64,000 nucleotides of DNA from Aggregatilineales bacterium (GTDB taxonomy: Bacteria; Chloroflexota; Anaerolineae; Aggregatilineales; Phototrophicaceae), in NCBI GenBank assembly GCA_030834905.1, contig JAUQWZ010000052.1:62001-126000 (forward strand), read 5' to 3'. Position numbers and translations under genes: made by a program. The notes under the pieces are model-generated. The model saw only the letters and a program-made list of their open reading frames with translations, did not search any database and had not been told where the DNA came from. Of the stretch, positions 1 to 8,605 are shown in pieces (position 1 is the stretch's first letter; every line of letters starts with the position of its first letter).

Positions 1-104
1 ATGAGATTATCAAACACCAGCCAGCGTGACGGCTCAACCAACGACCAGATGATCGCCGCAGCGCGCGGTCCAATCAGCAGTAGAATACTAATGACACAGC
101 ACAT
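1..104 (-). CDS. Small membrane protein, N-terminal part only
   Basis: The reverse strand opens with ATG at 104 and reads without a stop to the window edge, giving 34 codons that begin MCCVISILLLIGPRAAAII. A hydrophobic stretch with the pattern CC...LLLxGPR, followed by WSLVEPSRW, resembles a family of small uncharacterised membrane proteins of Chloroflexota and Actinomycetota that I recall only loosely. The gene is cut by the window start, so length and C-terminus are unknown. It lies upstream of the YhhN gene in reverse orientation, with 210-932 reading away from it. No function can be given. Confidence 0.5.
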   Translation of the reverse strand, partial: MCCVISILLLIGPRAAAIIWSLVEPSRWLVFDNL

Positions 105-209
105 GTTTGCCCCCTGGCGATAGTGCCTCAGCCGATGCAATGGAACTCACACACTTATACGTCAGGCGGCGAATTTTGTTGCAGCCAGGGTGAAAACAGG
201 CAAGCCGAT

Positions 210-932
210 TCAGGGCAAACTGGCGAGCAGCAGCCCCGTTCCAACCACGATCAACATCTGCGCCGGTCCGTAAGTCAGCCATACCCAGTCGTCTATCCAG
301 CGGAAATATGTCTGATTGAACAGCCGCGCCGCCAGAATCAGATCGCTGATCAGAAACAGCAACGCGCCGAGCGCCATCGGAAAGAACCGTCCGTCATGCA
401 GCGCCAGCCCGCTGGCAATCCCCGCCGTCGTCGCCAGCAGCAGGGCGTAGGGCAGCGCCGCCAGATGCAGCGTGCCGCGCTCAGTCGATGGGCGATAGAT
501 GACGAGGTACCAGCAGACCAGCCCCACCAGCCAGAAGGCGATCAGCGCCCCCCATCGCGCCGTTGACGCTTCCAGCCCCAGCCGATCCGCCAGCCGCAGA
601 AACGCGGCAATGTAGGCGATGTGCCCCAGCCCAAACGCGCCAATACCACCGAGTACGTGGCGTTCGTCCTTCAGAATCAGCTTCGCCATGAACAGGTCGC
701 CGATGAACCCCAGCGTCATGCCGTTGGCGACCAGCAGCGCGGCATCTGCTGCCGGTGATTCGCGGTGAATCAGCGCGAAGCTCCAGGCGACGATCACTAA
801 TACCAGTGACGAAAGCATCCGCGTCGGGCGGGGCATTCGCCGCGTGCGTTCAGCATCGGCTGAACCCAACAGCCCGCCAAACAGTAGCAAACCCCAGAGG
901 ATAATCAGTGCAGGCAGCCAGAAAGACCCCAT
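210..932 (-). CDS. YhhN/TMEM86 family membrane protein (lysoplasmalogenase-like)
   Basis: A 240-residue protein with about eight hydrophobic segments and the family landmarks: GFIGDLFMA around residues 75-83 (Asp79), a G-x-FGLGHIAY block near 99-107, and a second acidic site FLISDLILAA near residue 193. In characterised YhhN/TMEM86 proteins the two Asp sites belong to an enzyme that cleaves the vinyl-ether bond of lysoplasmalogens; whether this one does so is inference. I start at ATG 932 rather than the longer open frame because GGAG lies seven bases upstream and the protein then begins directly with a membrane segment (MGSFWLPAL). It is divergent from the hydrolase at 1026, with about 90 bases between the start codons. 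Confidence 0.88.
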   Translation of the reverse strand: MGSFWLPALIILWGLLLFGGLLGSADAERTRRMPRPTRMLSSLVLVIVAWSFALIHRESPAADAALLVANGMTLGFIGDLFMAKLILKDERHVLGGIGAFGLGHIAYIAAFLRLADRLGLEASTARWGALIAFWLVGLVCWYLVIYRPSTERGTLHLAALPYALLLATTAGIASGLALHDGRFFPMALGALLFLISDLILAARLFNQTYFRWIDDWVWLTYGPAQMLIVVGTGLLLASLP

Positions 933-1025
933 TGTGCTCCTTGATCCTATTCTGCCATGTAAACTACAATCTGCGTCAATTGTAGCTCGTTGCGGGGGCA
1001 ATAGCTCAGTAAGGAACACATTCGA

Positions 1026-2084
1026 ATGCGCTACTTCACACGACTCGTCGTCATCAACGCCGTGATTTGCGCTGTCTTCGCGGCAGTTTTTGCGATACCC
1101 ATTGGGCGGCTTGAGGTGGGACTGGTCGCCGGGCTGTCATTTGGTATTCTGATCGGGCTGCTCGTTGAAGTGGTTTTCCAGCGCTGGAAAGGACGCTGGC
1201 TCTACCGGCGCAGGCTGCTGTTTCTCGTCCTGCTGGAAGTGCTGCTCACGCTGTACGTGCTAATGCCCGCATATCTCGCCTACTTCGGCTTGCGTCCGGC
1301 GCGAATTGCCGTGGCGGCGATGCCTGAAGAATGGCTTGACAGCGCGGAAGAAGTCGCGCTGGAGACGAGCGACGGCATTATGCTTTCGGGTTGGTATCTT
1401 CGCTCGCAAAACGGAGCGGCGATCATCACGCTGCATGGACTCGGTAGCAACCGCCTGGGAGTGCAGCCATACGCTCGTATGCTTGCCGAACACGGCTATG
1501 GCGTGCTGATGATGGATATGCGCGCGCATGGCGCAAGCGGCGGTGAGATATTTGCGGATGGATGGAATTCCGCTGCCGACTTTACCGTGATGGCTCAATA
1601 TCTTCATTCGCGTCCAGAGGTTGAGCGCATTGGCGCGCTCGGATTATCCTCCGGGGCAGTGGCAATACTCCACGCCGGCGCTGATGACTCATCGATTGAA
1701 GCCTTTGTCGCCGATGGAACGGGCGTTGCGGCAGCGGCGGATTTGCTCGAGCCATTAACGCCGCATCCTGCCATAGCATGGCTGCTGGTGCCGGATTACT
1801 GGATGAGCTATCGTTTCACGGCATTATTCACCGGGCTGACGCCTGCGCCATCGCTGCGGGAGCAGGTCAGACGTATTGCGCCGCGCCCCATTCTGTTTAT
1901 CGCCGGAGCAGCGGCGATGTGGGAAGCAGAGCTTGCCGCGAAATATGCCGCCAGCGCGGGCGATTCAGCGGAAGTATGGGTGATACCGAACGCCGGACAC
2001 ATCGCCGGAATCGTCACGGCACCGGATGAATATACCGCCCGCGTGATCGCGTTTCTGGATGGCGCTCTGTTAGCAGAAACCTAA
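1026..2084 (+). CDS. Membrane-anchored alpha/beta hydrolase
   Basis: The first 90 residues contain three hydrophobic segments (about 8-25, 32-50 and 64-86), so the catalytic domain is tethered to the membrane. The domain that follows has an oxyanion-type HGLG at 137-140, a nucleophile elbow G-L-S-S-G at 206-210 (Ser208), and a late His in NAGHIAG. This is the layout of a serine alpha/beta hydrolase; the substrate is unknown, though esterase or acyl-peptidase activity is the usual guess for such proteins. AAGG upstream of ATG 1026 serves as ribosome binding site. The gene stands alone, divergent from the YhhN gene. The acid of the triad could not be placed with confidence. Confidence 0.82.
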   Translation: MRYFTRLVVINAVICAVFAAVFAIPIGRLEVGLVAGLSFGILIGLLVEVVFQRWKGRWLYRRRLLFLVLLEVLLTLYVLMPAYLAYFGLRPARIAVAAMPEEWLDSAEEVALETSDGIMLSGWYLRSQNGAAIITLHGLGSNRLGVQPYARMLAEHGYGVLMMDMRAHGASGGEIFADGWNSAADFTVMAQYLHSRPEVERIGALGLSSGAVAILHAGADDSSIEAFVADGTGVAAAADLLEPLTPHPAIAWLLVPDYWMSYRFTALFTGLTPAPSLREQVRRIAPRPILFIAGAAAMWEAELAAKYAASAGDSAEVWVIPNAGHIAGIVTAPDEYTARVIAFLDGALLAET

Positions 2085-2200
2085 GGCGCATTGTCGCCGT
2101 CTTTCCAGAGCGAAGTGAACACGCTGAAGAATTTGCTGTTAAAGCGTTTGCGCCAGATACTTCAGGGTATGCTCATGTGAAATGGTATCAGGAGGAAATT

Positions 2201-2296
2201 ATGATGCTCAGACGGATACTGACGTGGATCTTCAGAGTCTTCATCCTGCAATATGTCGTTCGGATAGTACAGCGTCTGCTCACGCGCGGGCGCTAA
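2201..2296 (+). CDS. Possible 31-residue basic membrane peptide
   Basis: Directly behind the strong ribosome binding site AGGAGG (2190-2195) and ATG 2201 runs a 31-codon frame reading MMLRRILTWIFRVFILQY, then VVRIVQRLLTRGR, and stop. It is an amphipathic, very basic (about eight Arg) helix-like peptide with one hydrophobic core, typical of small membrane-associated proteins that gene finders skip. It sits alone in the 269-base gap between the hydrolase and the DsbA-like gene. No family recognised. The best support is the match between a near-perfect Shine-Dalgarno and a coherent hydrophobic/basic composition; conservation in relatives is unknown. Confidence 0.55.
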   Translation: MMLRRILTWIFRVFILQYVVRIVQRLLTRGR

Positions 2297-2353
2297 AGTT
2301 TGCAGGCGAACGTTTAGCCGCGCTCGCCTGCAAGCCGCCAGATGCGGCTGTCG

Positions 2354-2965
2354 CTATTCGGCGGCGCTGACCACCTGAAGCTTCTCTACCACCTGAGCCA
2401 GCACCTCCGGCGGGCGGTAGCCGGATACCAGATACTGGTTTTCGAACACCAGCGCTGGCACGCCGCTGAAACCATATGCCTGCGCCTGCTCGATATCGGC
2501 ATCGACCTCGGCTACATAGCGGGGATCAGCGAGGGCGGCGACCAGCGTCTCGCCATCCAGCCCAACCTGAGTCGCAATATCCTTCAGCACCTGCACGTCC
2601 TCGATGTCGCGTCCTTCAAGCCAGTAGGCGTCGTTAAGGGCGGCGTGAAAAGCTGCGCCAACGTCCGCGCCCTGCGCCTCGGCGTATTTGTCGGCGATCA
2701 GCGCCGGGCGGCTGTTCACTCCCATCGGACCAAACTGCACTTCTACCCCAAACTGCTGGCGCAGCATGTCGGCAAGCTGCGGCTGCGTTTCGGCAATGCG
2801 TTTCTGATATTCCGGCGGAACTGGCGGCGATCCCTGCGGGCGCAGCTCGAACGAGTGCCAGCGAACGTCTATCTCGTAGTTCTGCGCTAACTCCTTCAGG
2901 CTCAGGGACGCGGCATAGCAAAACGGGCATACGAAATCTGACCATACGTCAATACGGATCGGCAT
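2354..2965 (-). CDS. DsbA-family (FrnE-like) thioredoxin-fold oxidoreductase
   Basis: A 203-residue protein starting IRIDVWSDFVCPFC, with the active-site pair CPFC at residues 13-16 straight after the first beta strand, and a cis-proline loop in GFSGVPALVFE near residue 168. This is the arrangement of the cytoplasmic DsbA-like family (FrnE; 2-hydroxychromene-2-carboxylate isomerase relatives). No signal peptide is present, so it acts in the cytoplasm, presumably on protein or small-molecule thiols. AAGGAG lies just upstream of the start. Stand-alone gene. Its exact substrate is unknown; FrnE relatives have been linked to oxidative stress tolerance. Confidence 0.9.
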   Translation of the reverse strand: MPIRIDVWSDFVCPFCYAASLSLKELAQNYEIDVRWHSFELRPQGSPPVPPEYQKRIAETQPQLADMLRQQFGVEVQFGPMGVNSRPALIADKYAEAQGADVGAAFHAALNDAYWLEGRDIEDVQVLKDIATQVGLDGETLVAALADPRYVAEVDADIEQAQAYGFSGVPALVFENQYLVSGYRPPEVLAQVVEKLQVVSAAE

Positions 2966-3102
2966 TACTGCTCCTTACATTACGGATTTGTACCAGTGTG
3001 CTCAAGCGAGGGATACAGTGGCGCTTGAGAGCCACAGTTTATTGACGCTGCGAGACTGCCAATAATTACCAGATTGTTACGTCTTCCAGGCAGAACGGCG
3101 TC

Positions 3103-3522
3103 CTAGACTTCACGAACGCGCTGGTAATGCAGGTTTTCATCGACGCCGAGTTCGCGCAGGGCGCGGCGCACGCGCTCGACATCCGCCGTGTCGTCGGCAT
3201 CACAGGTGACGACGTGAATGACGCGGTCATCCTTGTCTAAGCCCATCTCACGAGCCGCTGTCGAAACCTTCGACTTGTAGCCCAGCCTGCCCGCTTTGGT
3301 GGCGTCCTTGATCTTCGCCCACAGGGCGTCCACTTCCGGCGCGGTGGTGGTGATGATCCAGCGTCCGGCGCGCGGCGTCGGGGCGTCGCCCTCGGTTTCG
3401 CGCTTCGCCTCAATCCAGTACATGCCCGCGACCTGCGACGGAATCGTGTCGTCGTCGTGCTGCAAACGCGCCCGCTGTATCAGGGCGATCAAATCCAGAT
3501 CGGGTTTATCGGATGGTTTCAT
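3103..3522 (-). CDS. Bles03 / DUF1917-family protein (eIF4E-like fold)
   Basis: A 139-residue protein whose core, GRWIITTTAPEVDALWAKI followed by GRLGYKSKVST and a C-terminal VRRALRELGVDENLHYQR, matches the pattern of the Bles03 family (human C11orf68, Pfam DUF1917), often labelled putative phosphothreonine lyase domain protein. The fold is related to eIF4E; the biochemical role in bacteria is unknown. Its ATG overlaps the stop codon of the histidine kinase gene upstream (ATGA at 3519-3522), so the two are translationally coupled and probably work together or at least are co-expressed. It is the last gene of this two-gene unit. Recognition is from memory of the motif. Confidence 0.75.
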   Translation of the reverse strand: MKPSDKPDLDLIALIQRARLQHDDDTIPSQVAGMYWIEAKRETEGDAPTPRAGRWIITTTAPEVDALWAKIKDATKAGRLGYKSKVSTAAREMGLDKDDRVIHVVTCDADDTADVERVRRALRELGVDENLHYQRVREV

Positions 3523-4751
3523 TCTTCCTCTGCTTTCGCCAGGGGTAGCTGGAAGCCAAAGACGCTGCCCTGCCCGTCGTGGCTGCGGAAGCGGATGCTG
3601 CCGCCGTGAAACTCGACCAGCCGCTTGACCACGTACAGCCCCAGCCCGATCCCGTCAACGCCCTCAGTGCGGCGGGTTTTGACGCGGTAAAAGGGCTGAA
3701 ACAGCCGCGCCTGATCGGCTTGGGCGATGCCAATACCGTCATCTTCCACTTCCAGCACCGCCCAGCCGCGATCCGCGTCAGCCAGCCGCTGAAGCCGCAG
3801 CGTGATATGCCCGCCTTCGGGCGTGTATTTGATGGCATTCGACAGCAGGTTATCAATCGCCTCGTGCAGTTCCGTCTCGAAGCCGCAGACTGCCAGTTGA
3901 CCGTCCGGCAGCGACGCATGGAGCGTGTGTCCGTTCCGCTGTGCCACATCGCGGATATCGCGCAGGGCGTTCCGCGCCAGTTCGTCCAGATAAACGATGC
4001 TTTCCGGTTTATCGTGCGCCGATTGTACTCTATCGAGCGTCAGGATGTTGGTTGCCATGCGCTGCATCCGGTGGATGGCGGTGAACATCGCGTCAAACAT
4101 GAACCGGTGTTCATCGGTCATCGCCCCGGCGAAATCTTCAGCCAGAATTTCCAGGTAGCTGTTGACGACGCTGAGTGGGCTGCGAATATCGTGCGTGGCG
4201 ACCCGGATGAGGTCGGTCTTAAGCTGTTCGAGCTGGCGCAGTTCGGCGAGCTGTGCCTGGGATAGTTCATACAGGCGGGCATTATCGAGCGCGGTCGCCA
4301 CGCGCGCGGTCAAAAACTGCATGAACTCGAACAGTTCCGGCGGGAACTTCTCAGGATCGGCTGTTTCCAGATTGAGGATGCCTAACAGCGTTTCGTGAGA
4401 CAGCAGCGGCAGCGCCATTTGCGCCTGGCTGCCAGCGTCCCGCGCGGCATTCGCTGCGTATTCCGCCCGCTGGCTGCGTATCACCCGCCCGATGACGCCG
4501 CTGCCCGCGTCTACCTGCGGCACGTTCGCATAATCGCCAAAGGTGTGCTTCAGAACAATCGTGTCGCCTTCGATCAAGCCGATGAAGGCGGCGTCCGCCC
4601 CTGACAGCCGCACCGCCGCGTTCAGCGCCGCCGACAGCACGCGCTCGGCGCTCCGCGCCTGGCTGAGGGCAATATCGAGATCCTGCATGATCATCTGCAT
4701 CGAGAAGCTGGTGTCCCCGTTCCCGTGATGGCTGAGGCGCTTCTGCTCCAT
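3519..4751 (-). CDS. GAF-domain sensor histidine kinase
   Basis: Soluble 410-residue kinase. A GAF domain occupies roughly residues 35-155, then a short coiled coil leads to the HisKA domain with the phospho-acceptor His187 in VATHDIRSPLSV. The ATPase domain has the N box (HEAIDNLLSNAIKYTP, 296-311), G1 (EDDGIGI, 336-342) and G2 (GVDGIGLGLYVV, 364-375). There is no membrane segment, so the signal is cytoplasmic, possibly a small ligand or redox state sensed by GAF. No response regulator is next to it, so the partner is elsewhere. It is coupled by a 4-base overlap to the Bles03-family gene. A GGGAAGG stretch precedes ATG 4751. Confidence 0.92.
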   Translation of the reverse strand: MEQKRLSHHGNGDTSFSMQMIMQDLDIALSQARSAERVLSAALNAAVRLSGADAAFIGLIEGDTIVLKHTFGDYANVPQVDAGSGVIGRVIRSQRAEYAANAARDAGSQAQMALPLLSHETLLGILNLETADPEKFPPELFEFMQFLTARVATALDNARLYELSQAQLAELRQLEQLKTDLIRVATHDIRSPLSVVNSYLEILAEDFAGAMTDEHRFMFDAMFTAIHRMQRMATNILTLDRVQSAHDKPESIVYLDELARNALRDIRDVAQRNGHTLHASLPDGQLAVCGFETELHEAIDNLLSNAIKYTPEGGHITLRLQRLADADRGWAVLEVEDDGIGIAQADQARLFQPFYRVKTRRTEGVDGIGLGLYVVKRLVEFHGGSIRFRSHDGQGSVFGFQLPLAKAEEE

Positions 4752-4839
4752 AGCGGCGAACCTTCCCTAGAGTTCCATTTCAACCATACCACAACCAGTC
4801 GTCGATTTTCGCAAACTTTTGCGCTATCAGGAGGTCAAA

Positions 4840-6354
4840 ATGTTCAACTGGCTGTCATCACAATTCCATTCGCTGCGCCGTGGTCTGCGTCCCGCCCCGC
4901 ATGTAGCGGCGGTCGCCGTTCATAACAGCCTGCGCTGGTCTGATCCGGCGCTGGCAGCGCATACTCAGGTTTACCAGCAGTCGCCCTGGGTCTACGTCGC
5001 TGTCAACCGGATCGCCGAGGCTGCCGCGCTGGTACCGCTGCGCGTCTTCCGCCTGGAAGGAGAGCGCCGCGTTGAGGTGGAACGCCACCCCCTCGAAAGG
5101 CTGCTCGACGCGCCCAATCCCTATCTCAGCCGCTTCGAGTTATTTGAGCAGACCGTCGGCATGTTGGAGTTATGCGGCAACGCCTATTGGTTTCTGGCGG
5201 GCGATGGACAGGGCGCGCCAACTGAAATCTGGTGTCTGGCACCGGATCGCGTCACCTGCGTGCCCGACCCGACGCGGTACGTTCGGGGCTACTTATACGA
5301 AATCGACGGGCAGCGCATCCCGCTGGAGCCGGAGGAAGTGGTTCACTTCAAGCGCTGGCATCCGGCAAGCGACTATTACGGGCTGTCGGCGCTGGAAGCG
5401 GCGCGGCTTGCCATCAGCAGCGACCGCGCCATGTCTCAGTGGAATCATAACACTTTTGGCGAGGCAAACGGGGTTCCGGCGGGGATCGTCACCATCAAGG
5501 ATTTTGTTTCTGACGCCGACTTTGAGCGCCTGAAACGCGAATGGCGGCAGAGCTACGGCGGACCGCAGCGCCGGACGGCGTTTTTGCGCGGCGGTGGCAT
5601 CGAGTGGCAGAACATCGGCTTGAGCCACCATGAGCTTGATTTTCTTCAGGGGCGGCGGGCGCACCGCGATGAAATTCTGAACGTGTTCGGAATTCCTATC
5701 GGCTTGATCAGCGAAAACGCGACTGAAGCCAACGCTACCGTCGCCGAGCGCCAGTTCATCGAACGGACGCTTTATCCCAAGCTGGCGCGGATCGCCCAGA
5801 AGATTTCTCAGGAACTGCTGCCGTTCTGGGCGGGCGATTACGTCGCCGAATTTGAGGACATTCGCCCGACTGATACCCAGGCGCGGCTGGACGAGATTCA
5901 CGCCGCTTATCCGGTGTTGAGCATCAACGAGATTCGCGCCCGCTATTACGACCTGCCGCCAGCAGCGTGGGGTAATCTGCCAGTGGGCGCGGCTGCCCCC
6001 GAAACGCCAGCAGCGGCACAGCCGACCACCGCCGCGCCCACGCCGCCCGCCGAGCCTGAACCGGCGGTGACCGTCAAGGCTGCTCTGAACGAGCTTCGCC
6101 GTTGGGAACGCTTCGCGCTGCGGCGTGGTACAGCGGCGCGTGGGCGTAAATTTGAGGTGCGAGTTCTGCCAGACACGATTGCATTTGAGGTTTCGGCGGG
6201 GCTGCTGGGCGCGGAAGCCGCCGATGACGTTCGGGCGGTATTTGCGTCTGCCCGCGTCGCGCTTTTGGGCGAAGACAGCGAACGTCCGTCCGAAGCGGCG
6301 CTTGAAGATCAGGGGCTGATGCTGGATATGCCGTTGACGGCGTCGGCGACGTAG
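4840..6354 (+). CDS. HK97-type phage portal protein, isolated
   Basis: A 504-residue protein of the phage portal family (Pfam Phage_portal, HK97/lambda-like). Recognisable blocks are the N-terminal SPWVYVAVNRIAEAAA and ERHPLERLLDAPNPY, the central EVVHFKRWHP...GLSALEAAR and NVFGIPIGLISENATEAN segments, and a long LYPKLARIAQKIS helix. Portal proteins form the dodecameric DNA gate of tailed phage heads. Start chosen at ATG 4840, behind AGGAGG (4829-4834); the open frame extends seven codons further upstream. No terminase, protease, capsid or tail gene lies nearby. Its 3' end overlaps the convergent lipoprotein gene by 46 bases. The Ala/Pro-rich linker near residues 380-412 is compositionally like host proteins, suggesting long residence. 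Confidence 0.85.
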   Translation: MFNWLSSQFHSLRRGLRPAPHVAAVAVHNSLRWSDPALAAHTQVYQQSPWVYVAVNRIAEAAALVPLRVFRLEGERRVEVERHPLERLLDAPNPYLSRFELFEQTVGMLELCGNAYWFLAGDGQGAPTEIWCLAPDRVTCVPDPTRYVRGYLYEIDGQRIPLEPEEVVHFKRWHPASDYYGLSALEAARLAISSDRAMSQWNHNTFGEANGVPAGIVTIKDFVSDADFERLKREWRQSYGGPQRRTAFLRGGGIEWQNIGLSHHELDFLQGRRAHRDEILNVFGIPIGLISENATEANATVAERQFIERTLYPKLARIAQKISQELLPFWAGDYVAEFEDIRPTDTQARLDEIHAAYPVLSINEIRARYYDLPPAAWGNLPVGAAAPETPAAAQPTTAAPTPPAEPEPAVTVKAALNELRRWERFALRRGTAARGRKFEVRVLPDTIAFEVSAGLLGAEAADDVRAVFASARVALLGEDSERPSEAALEDQGLMLDMPLTASAT

Positions 6355-8465
6355 CCGGCGCGCCCGTCGTCGGTGGTCACCAGATACCAGCGGTAGCCGT
6401 CGGCGCTCACCGGCTCCTCCTGAATGGTGAGCACAGCCCCGAAGTTGACGACGCCCACCGGTTCGTTGTTGATGCCTGGCGCGGGGCGCAGGTTGATCTC
6501 CGTCGCCACGACGCTCACTGTCTGACCAATGGCGAAGGTCGTTTCGGTTGGCGTGGGCGCGGCGGGCGGTACTGCCGCTGCCGGGTTGGCGCTCGGCGGC
6601 GGCTGACCCCGCACCCATTCCACCGCCAGCGCGCCCGCCACCGCCTGGGTGATCTCGCGCGCCTGTCCGTTCACCTGCGCCACGTAGTAGCGCGGTACGC
6701 CGCCTTCCGGCACCACCAGCAGGACGGCACTGTGATCCGGACTCCAATCCACGCGGGCGGGCGCGGCGCTGCCAATCGTCCCGGTCAGGGCGGTGCCGTT
6801 GGTGTCGTACAGCGCCATCGCGCCGCCTGCGCCGCCGAACGAGCCGAGCATGACCACCTGCCCGCCGGGGCGCTCGACCGCGCTCTGCACCCACAAGCCG
6901 CGTGATGAGCCGTCGAACAGCATCTCTTCCTGCCCACTGGCGCGGTTGATGCGCCAGACGCCTACCTGTCCTGCTCCGTTCGCGCCGCTGGCGATGATGC
7001 CGCTTCCGTCCTGCGCCCACGAAGCGAAGTCATAGCGGTAAACCGGCTGGCGAACCTGGGCATAATTAGGGTCAGGCACAGCATCCACGACGATGAATCC
7101 CTGCCGGTTCTCATCGGGAAGCTGGACGGTGACGAGGATGCCGCTGCTCTGAGCGTTCCACTCAAAGCGCAGGCTGCGCCAGCGGAAGGGTCCGTCGCCC
7201 GCATCGACAATGCTGCATGAAGGTTCGGGCGGGCAGTCGCGCAGCAGTTGGTAGGTCGGATCGGTTTCCGTCTCTCGGCGCGGCTCAAGATACCAGATGC
7301 CGTCATTTTGCAGGTCGTTATCATGGAAATCGTCGCTGTCGGTATCCACCAGGAACGCCAGCAGTCGTCCGTCTGGCGACCAGGCAACCTGGGTGACATT
7401 GGCGTTGTTCTCTCGCGCCGACGGCGGCACATTGTCCGAGAACGGCGAGAAGGTCATGCGCGCGCGCCCGCCGCCAGAAATATCGCTGACCAGATAGAGC
7501 AGCCCGCTGGTATCCACCGTCGCGTAGCGGTTCGGGTCAACCGGGTTGCGGGCGAAGCTGGTGGTGCTGCCCGGCAGGCTGAAGGCGCTGGAATTCAGCA
7601 CGCCGTTGCTGGTGGAGAGCGCGAACGAGAAGGTGGACGGATCGGCGGTGATCAGGGTGGGCAGCGGCGTCGGGTTGATCACTTCCAGCGTGGGCGGCGT
7701 CGGCAGCGGCGTTGACGTCAGCGCTTCCAGCGGCGTCACCTGAATGGTGACCTGTGTGCCGGGCGCGGCGGTGACCAGCGTCGGCGTCGTGTCGAGCGTC
7801 GGCGGAATGCCGGGCGTGGTGGTCGGCGGCGTCACCGGCACCAGCGTCAGTTCCGGGCGCTCGCCCAACGGCACAATGCCACCTTCACCTGTCGGCGTCA
7901 GCGACGGCGGCAGCGGTGTCGCGCTCGGCGTGGGCGTGAATGTCCGCGAGGGCAGCGGCGTATCCGTTGGCGGGGGCGGCGTCACCGTTGGTGAAAAGGT
8001 CGCCGTCGCGCCCAGCGTTGGCAGCGGCGTTGGCGTTGGCGGCGTGGTCGCGGTATTGGTCGGCGACAGCGTGAAGGTATTCGATGGCGGCGGCGTGGCG
8101 GTGGGCAGCGGCGTAAAGGTAGCGCTGGGTGTACGGGTGCGAGTCGCGCTCGGCGCTGGCGTATCGGTGGCGGTGTCCGTCGGGGTTGGCGTGGGCGTGT
8201 TCGTGTCGGTCGGCGTGAGCGTCGGGGTTGCCGTATCGGACGGCGTCAGGGTGAAGGTCGGCGTATCTGTCGGCGGCGGCGTGTCGGTCAGCGTCAGCGT
8301 CGGGGTTTGGGTGCGAGTCGCCGTCAGGGTAGGCGGCGCTGTTGCCGTCCGAAACGGCGTTTCGCTGGGAGTCAGCGTAGGGCGAACCGTCGGCGTCACC
8401 TGTGGAACCGACATATTGCAGGCTGCCAGCAGCAGCGCCAGCAGCAAAACTACGCCTCGCTTCAT
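6309..8465 (-). CDS. Lipoprotein: Thr/Pro linker, beta-propeller, SH3b domain
   Basis: 718 residues. An N-terminal lipoprotein signal ends in LLAAC (Cys16), so the protein is anchored to the outer face of the membrane. Residues about 22-265 are a low-complexity linker of Thr, Pro, Ser and Ala (repeating units such as TPTDTATPTLTPTD), then a TolB/WD40-like propeller (about 300-640; repeated patterns such as VAWSPDGRLLAFL and VDWSPDHSAVLLV), and finally a bacterial SH3 domain from about residue 650 (INLRPAPGINNEPVGVV...GRAGYVADAV). The linker probably spans the envelope. ATG 8465 is preferred because the promoter at 8490-8518 leaves only a short leader and GAGGA precedes it. Divergent from the PPC protein gene. 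Confidence 0.87.
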   Translation of the reverse strand: MKRGVVLLLALLLAACNMSVPQVTPTVRPTLTPSETPFRTATAPPTLTATRTQTPTLTLTDTPPPTDTPTFTLTPSDTATPTLTPTDTNTPTPTPTDTATDTPAPSATRTRTPSATFTPLPTATPPPSNTFTLSPTNTATTPPTPTPLPTLGATATFSPTVTPPPPTDTPLPSRTFTPTPSATPLPPSLTPTGEGGIVPLGERPELTLVPVTPPTTTPGIPPTLDTTPTLVTAAPGTQVTIQVTPLEALTSTPLPTPPTLEVINPTPLPTLITADPSTFSFALSTSNGVLNSSAFSLPGSTTSFARNPVDPNRYATVDTSGLLYLVSDISGGGRARMTFSPFSDNVPPSARENNANVTQVAWSPDGRLLAFLVDTDSDDFHDNDLQNDGIWYLEPRRETETDPTYQLLRDCPPEPSCSIVDAGDGPFRWRSLRFEWNAQSSGILVTVQLPDENRQGFIVVDAVPDPNYAQVRQPVYRYDFASWAQDGSGIIASGANGAGQVGVWRINRASGQEEMLFDGSSRGLWVQSAVERPGGQVVMLGSFGGAGGAMALYDTNGTALTGTIGSAAPARVDWSPDHSAVLLVVPEGGVPRYYVAQVNGQAREITQAVAGALAVEWVRGQPPPSANPAAAVPPAAPTPTETTFAIGQTVSVVATEINLRPAPGINNEPVGVVNFGAVLTIQEEPVSADGYRWYLVTTDDGRAGYVADAVNGISSISP

Positions 8466-8489
8466 TGCGTCCTCGTCCTCCATCGTCCC

Positions 8490-8518
8490 ATTATAAACGA
8501 CGCCTGCCGCCCTGTGAC
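8490..8518 (-). promoter_or_regulatory. Sigma-70 type promoter for the linker lipoprotein
   Basis: On the reverse strand a perfect TATAAT (8490-8495) lies 17 bases from GTCACA (8513-8518), a moderate -35. Transcription would begin near 8483, giving a leader of under 20 bases with GGAGGA in it. This position also supports ATG 8465 as the start of the lipoprotein. Confidence 0.45.
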
Positions 8519-8605
8519 CTACGGGTTGCCTACGCGGGTTGTCCTTTTGTCGCTTCATGAGTAGAGTCGTGAGGATTAGCGCTTACCAGATGCAAGCACA
8601 CGCCG

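Noticed and set aside
5293..7020. A 575-codon open frame on the reverse strand overlapping the portal and lipoprotein genes
   Set aside because: It is antisense to two well-supported genes, very Arg/Gly-rich, without motifs or ribosome binding site; a shadow of GC-rich codons.
7744..8496. A 250-codon plus-strand frame rich in Gly and Val opposite the lipoprotein linker
   Set aside because: It is the mirror of the Thr/Pro repeat codons (ACC, CCG) of the linker; no signal or ribosome binding site.
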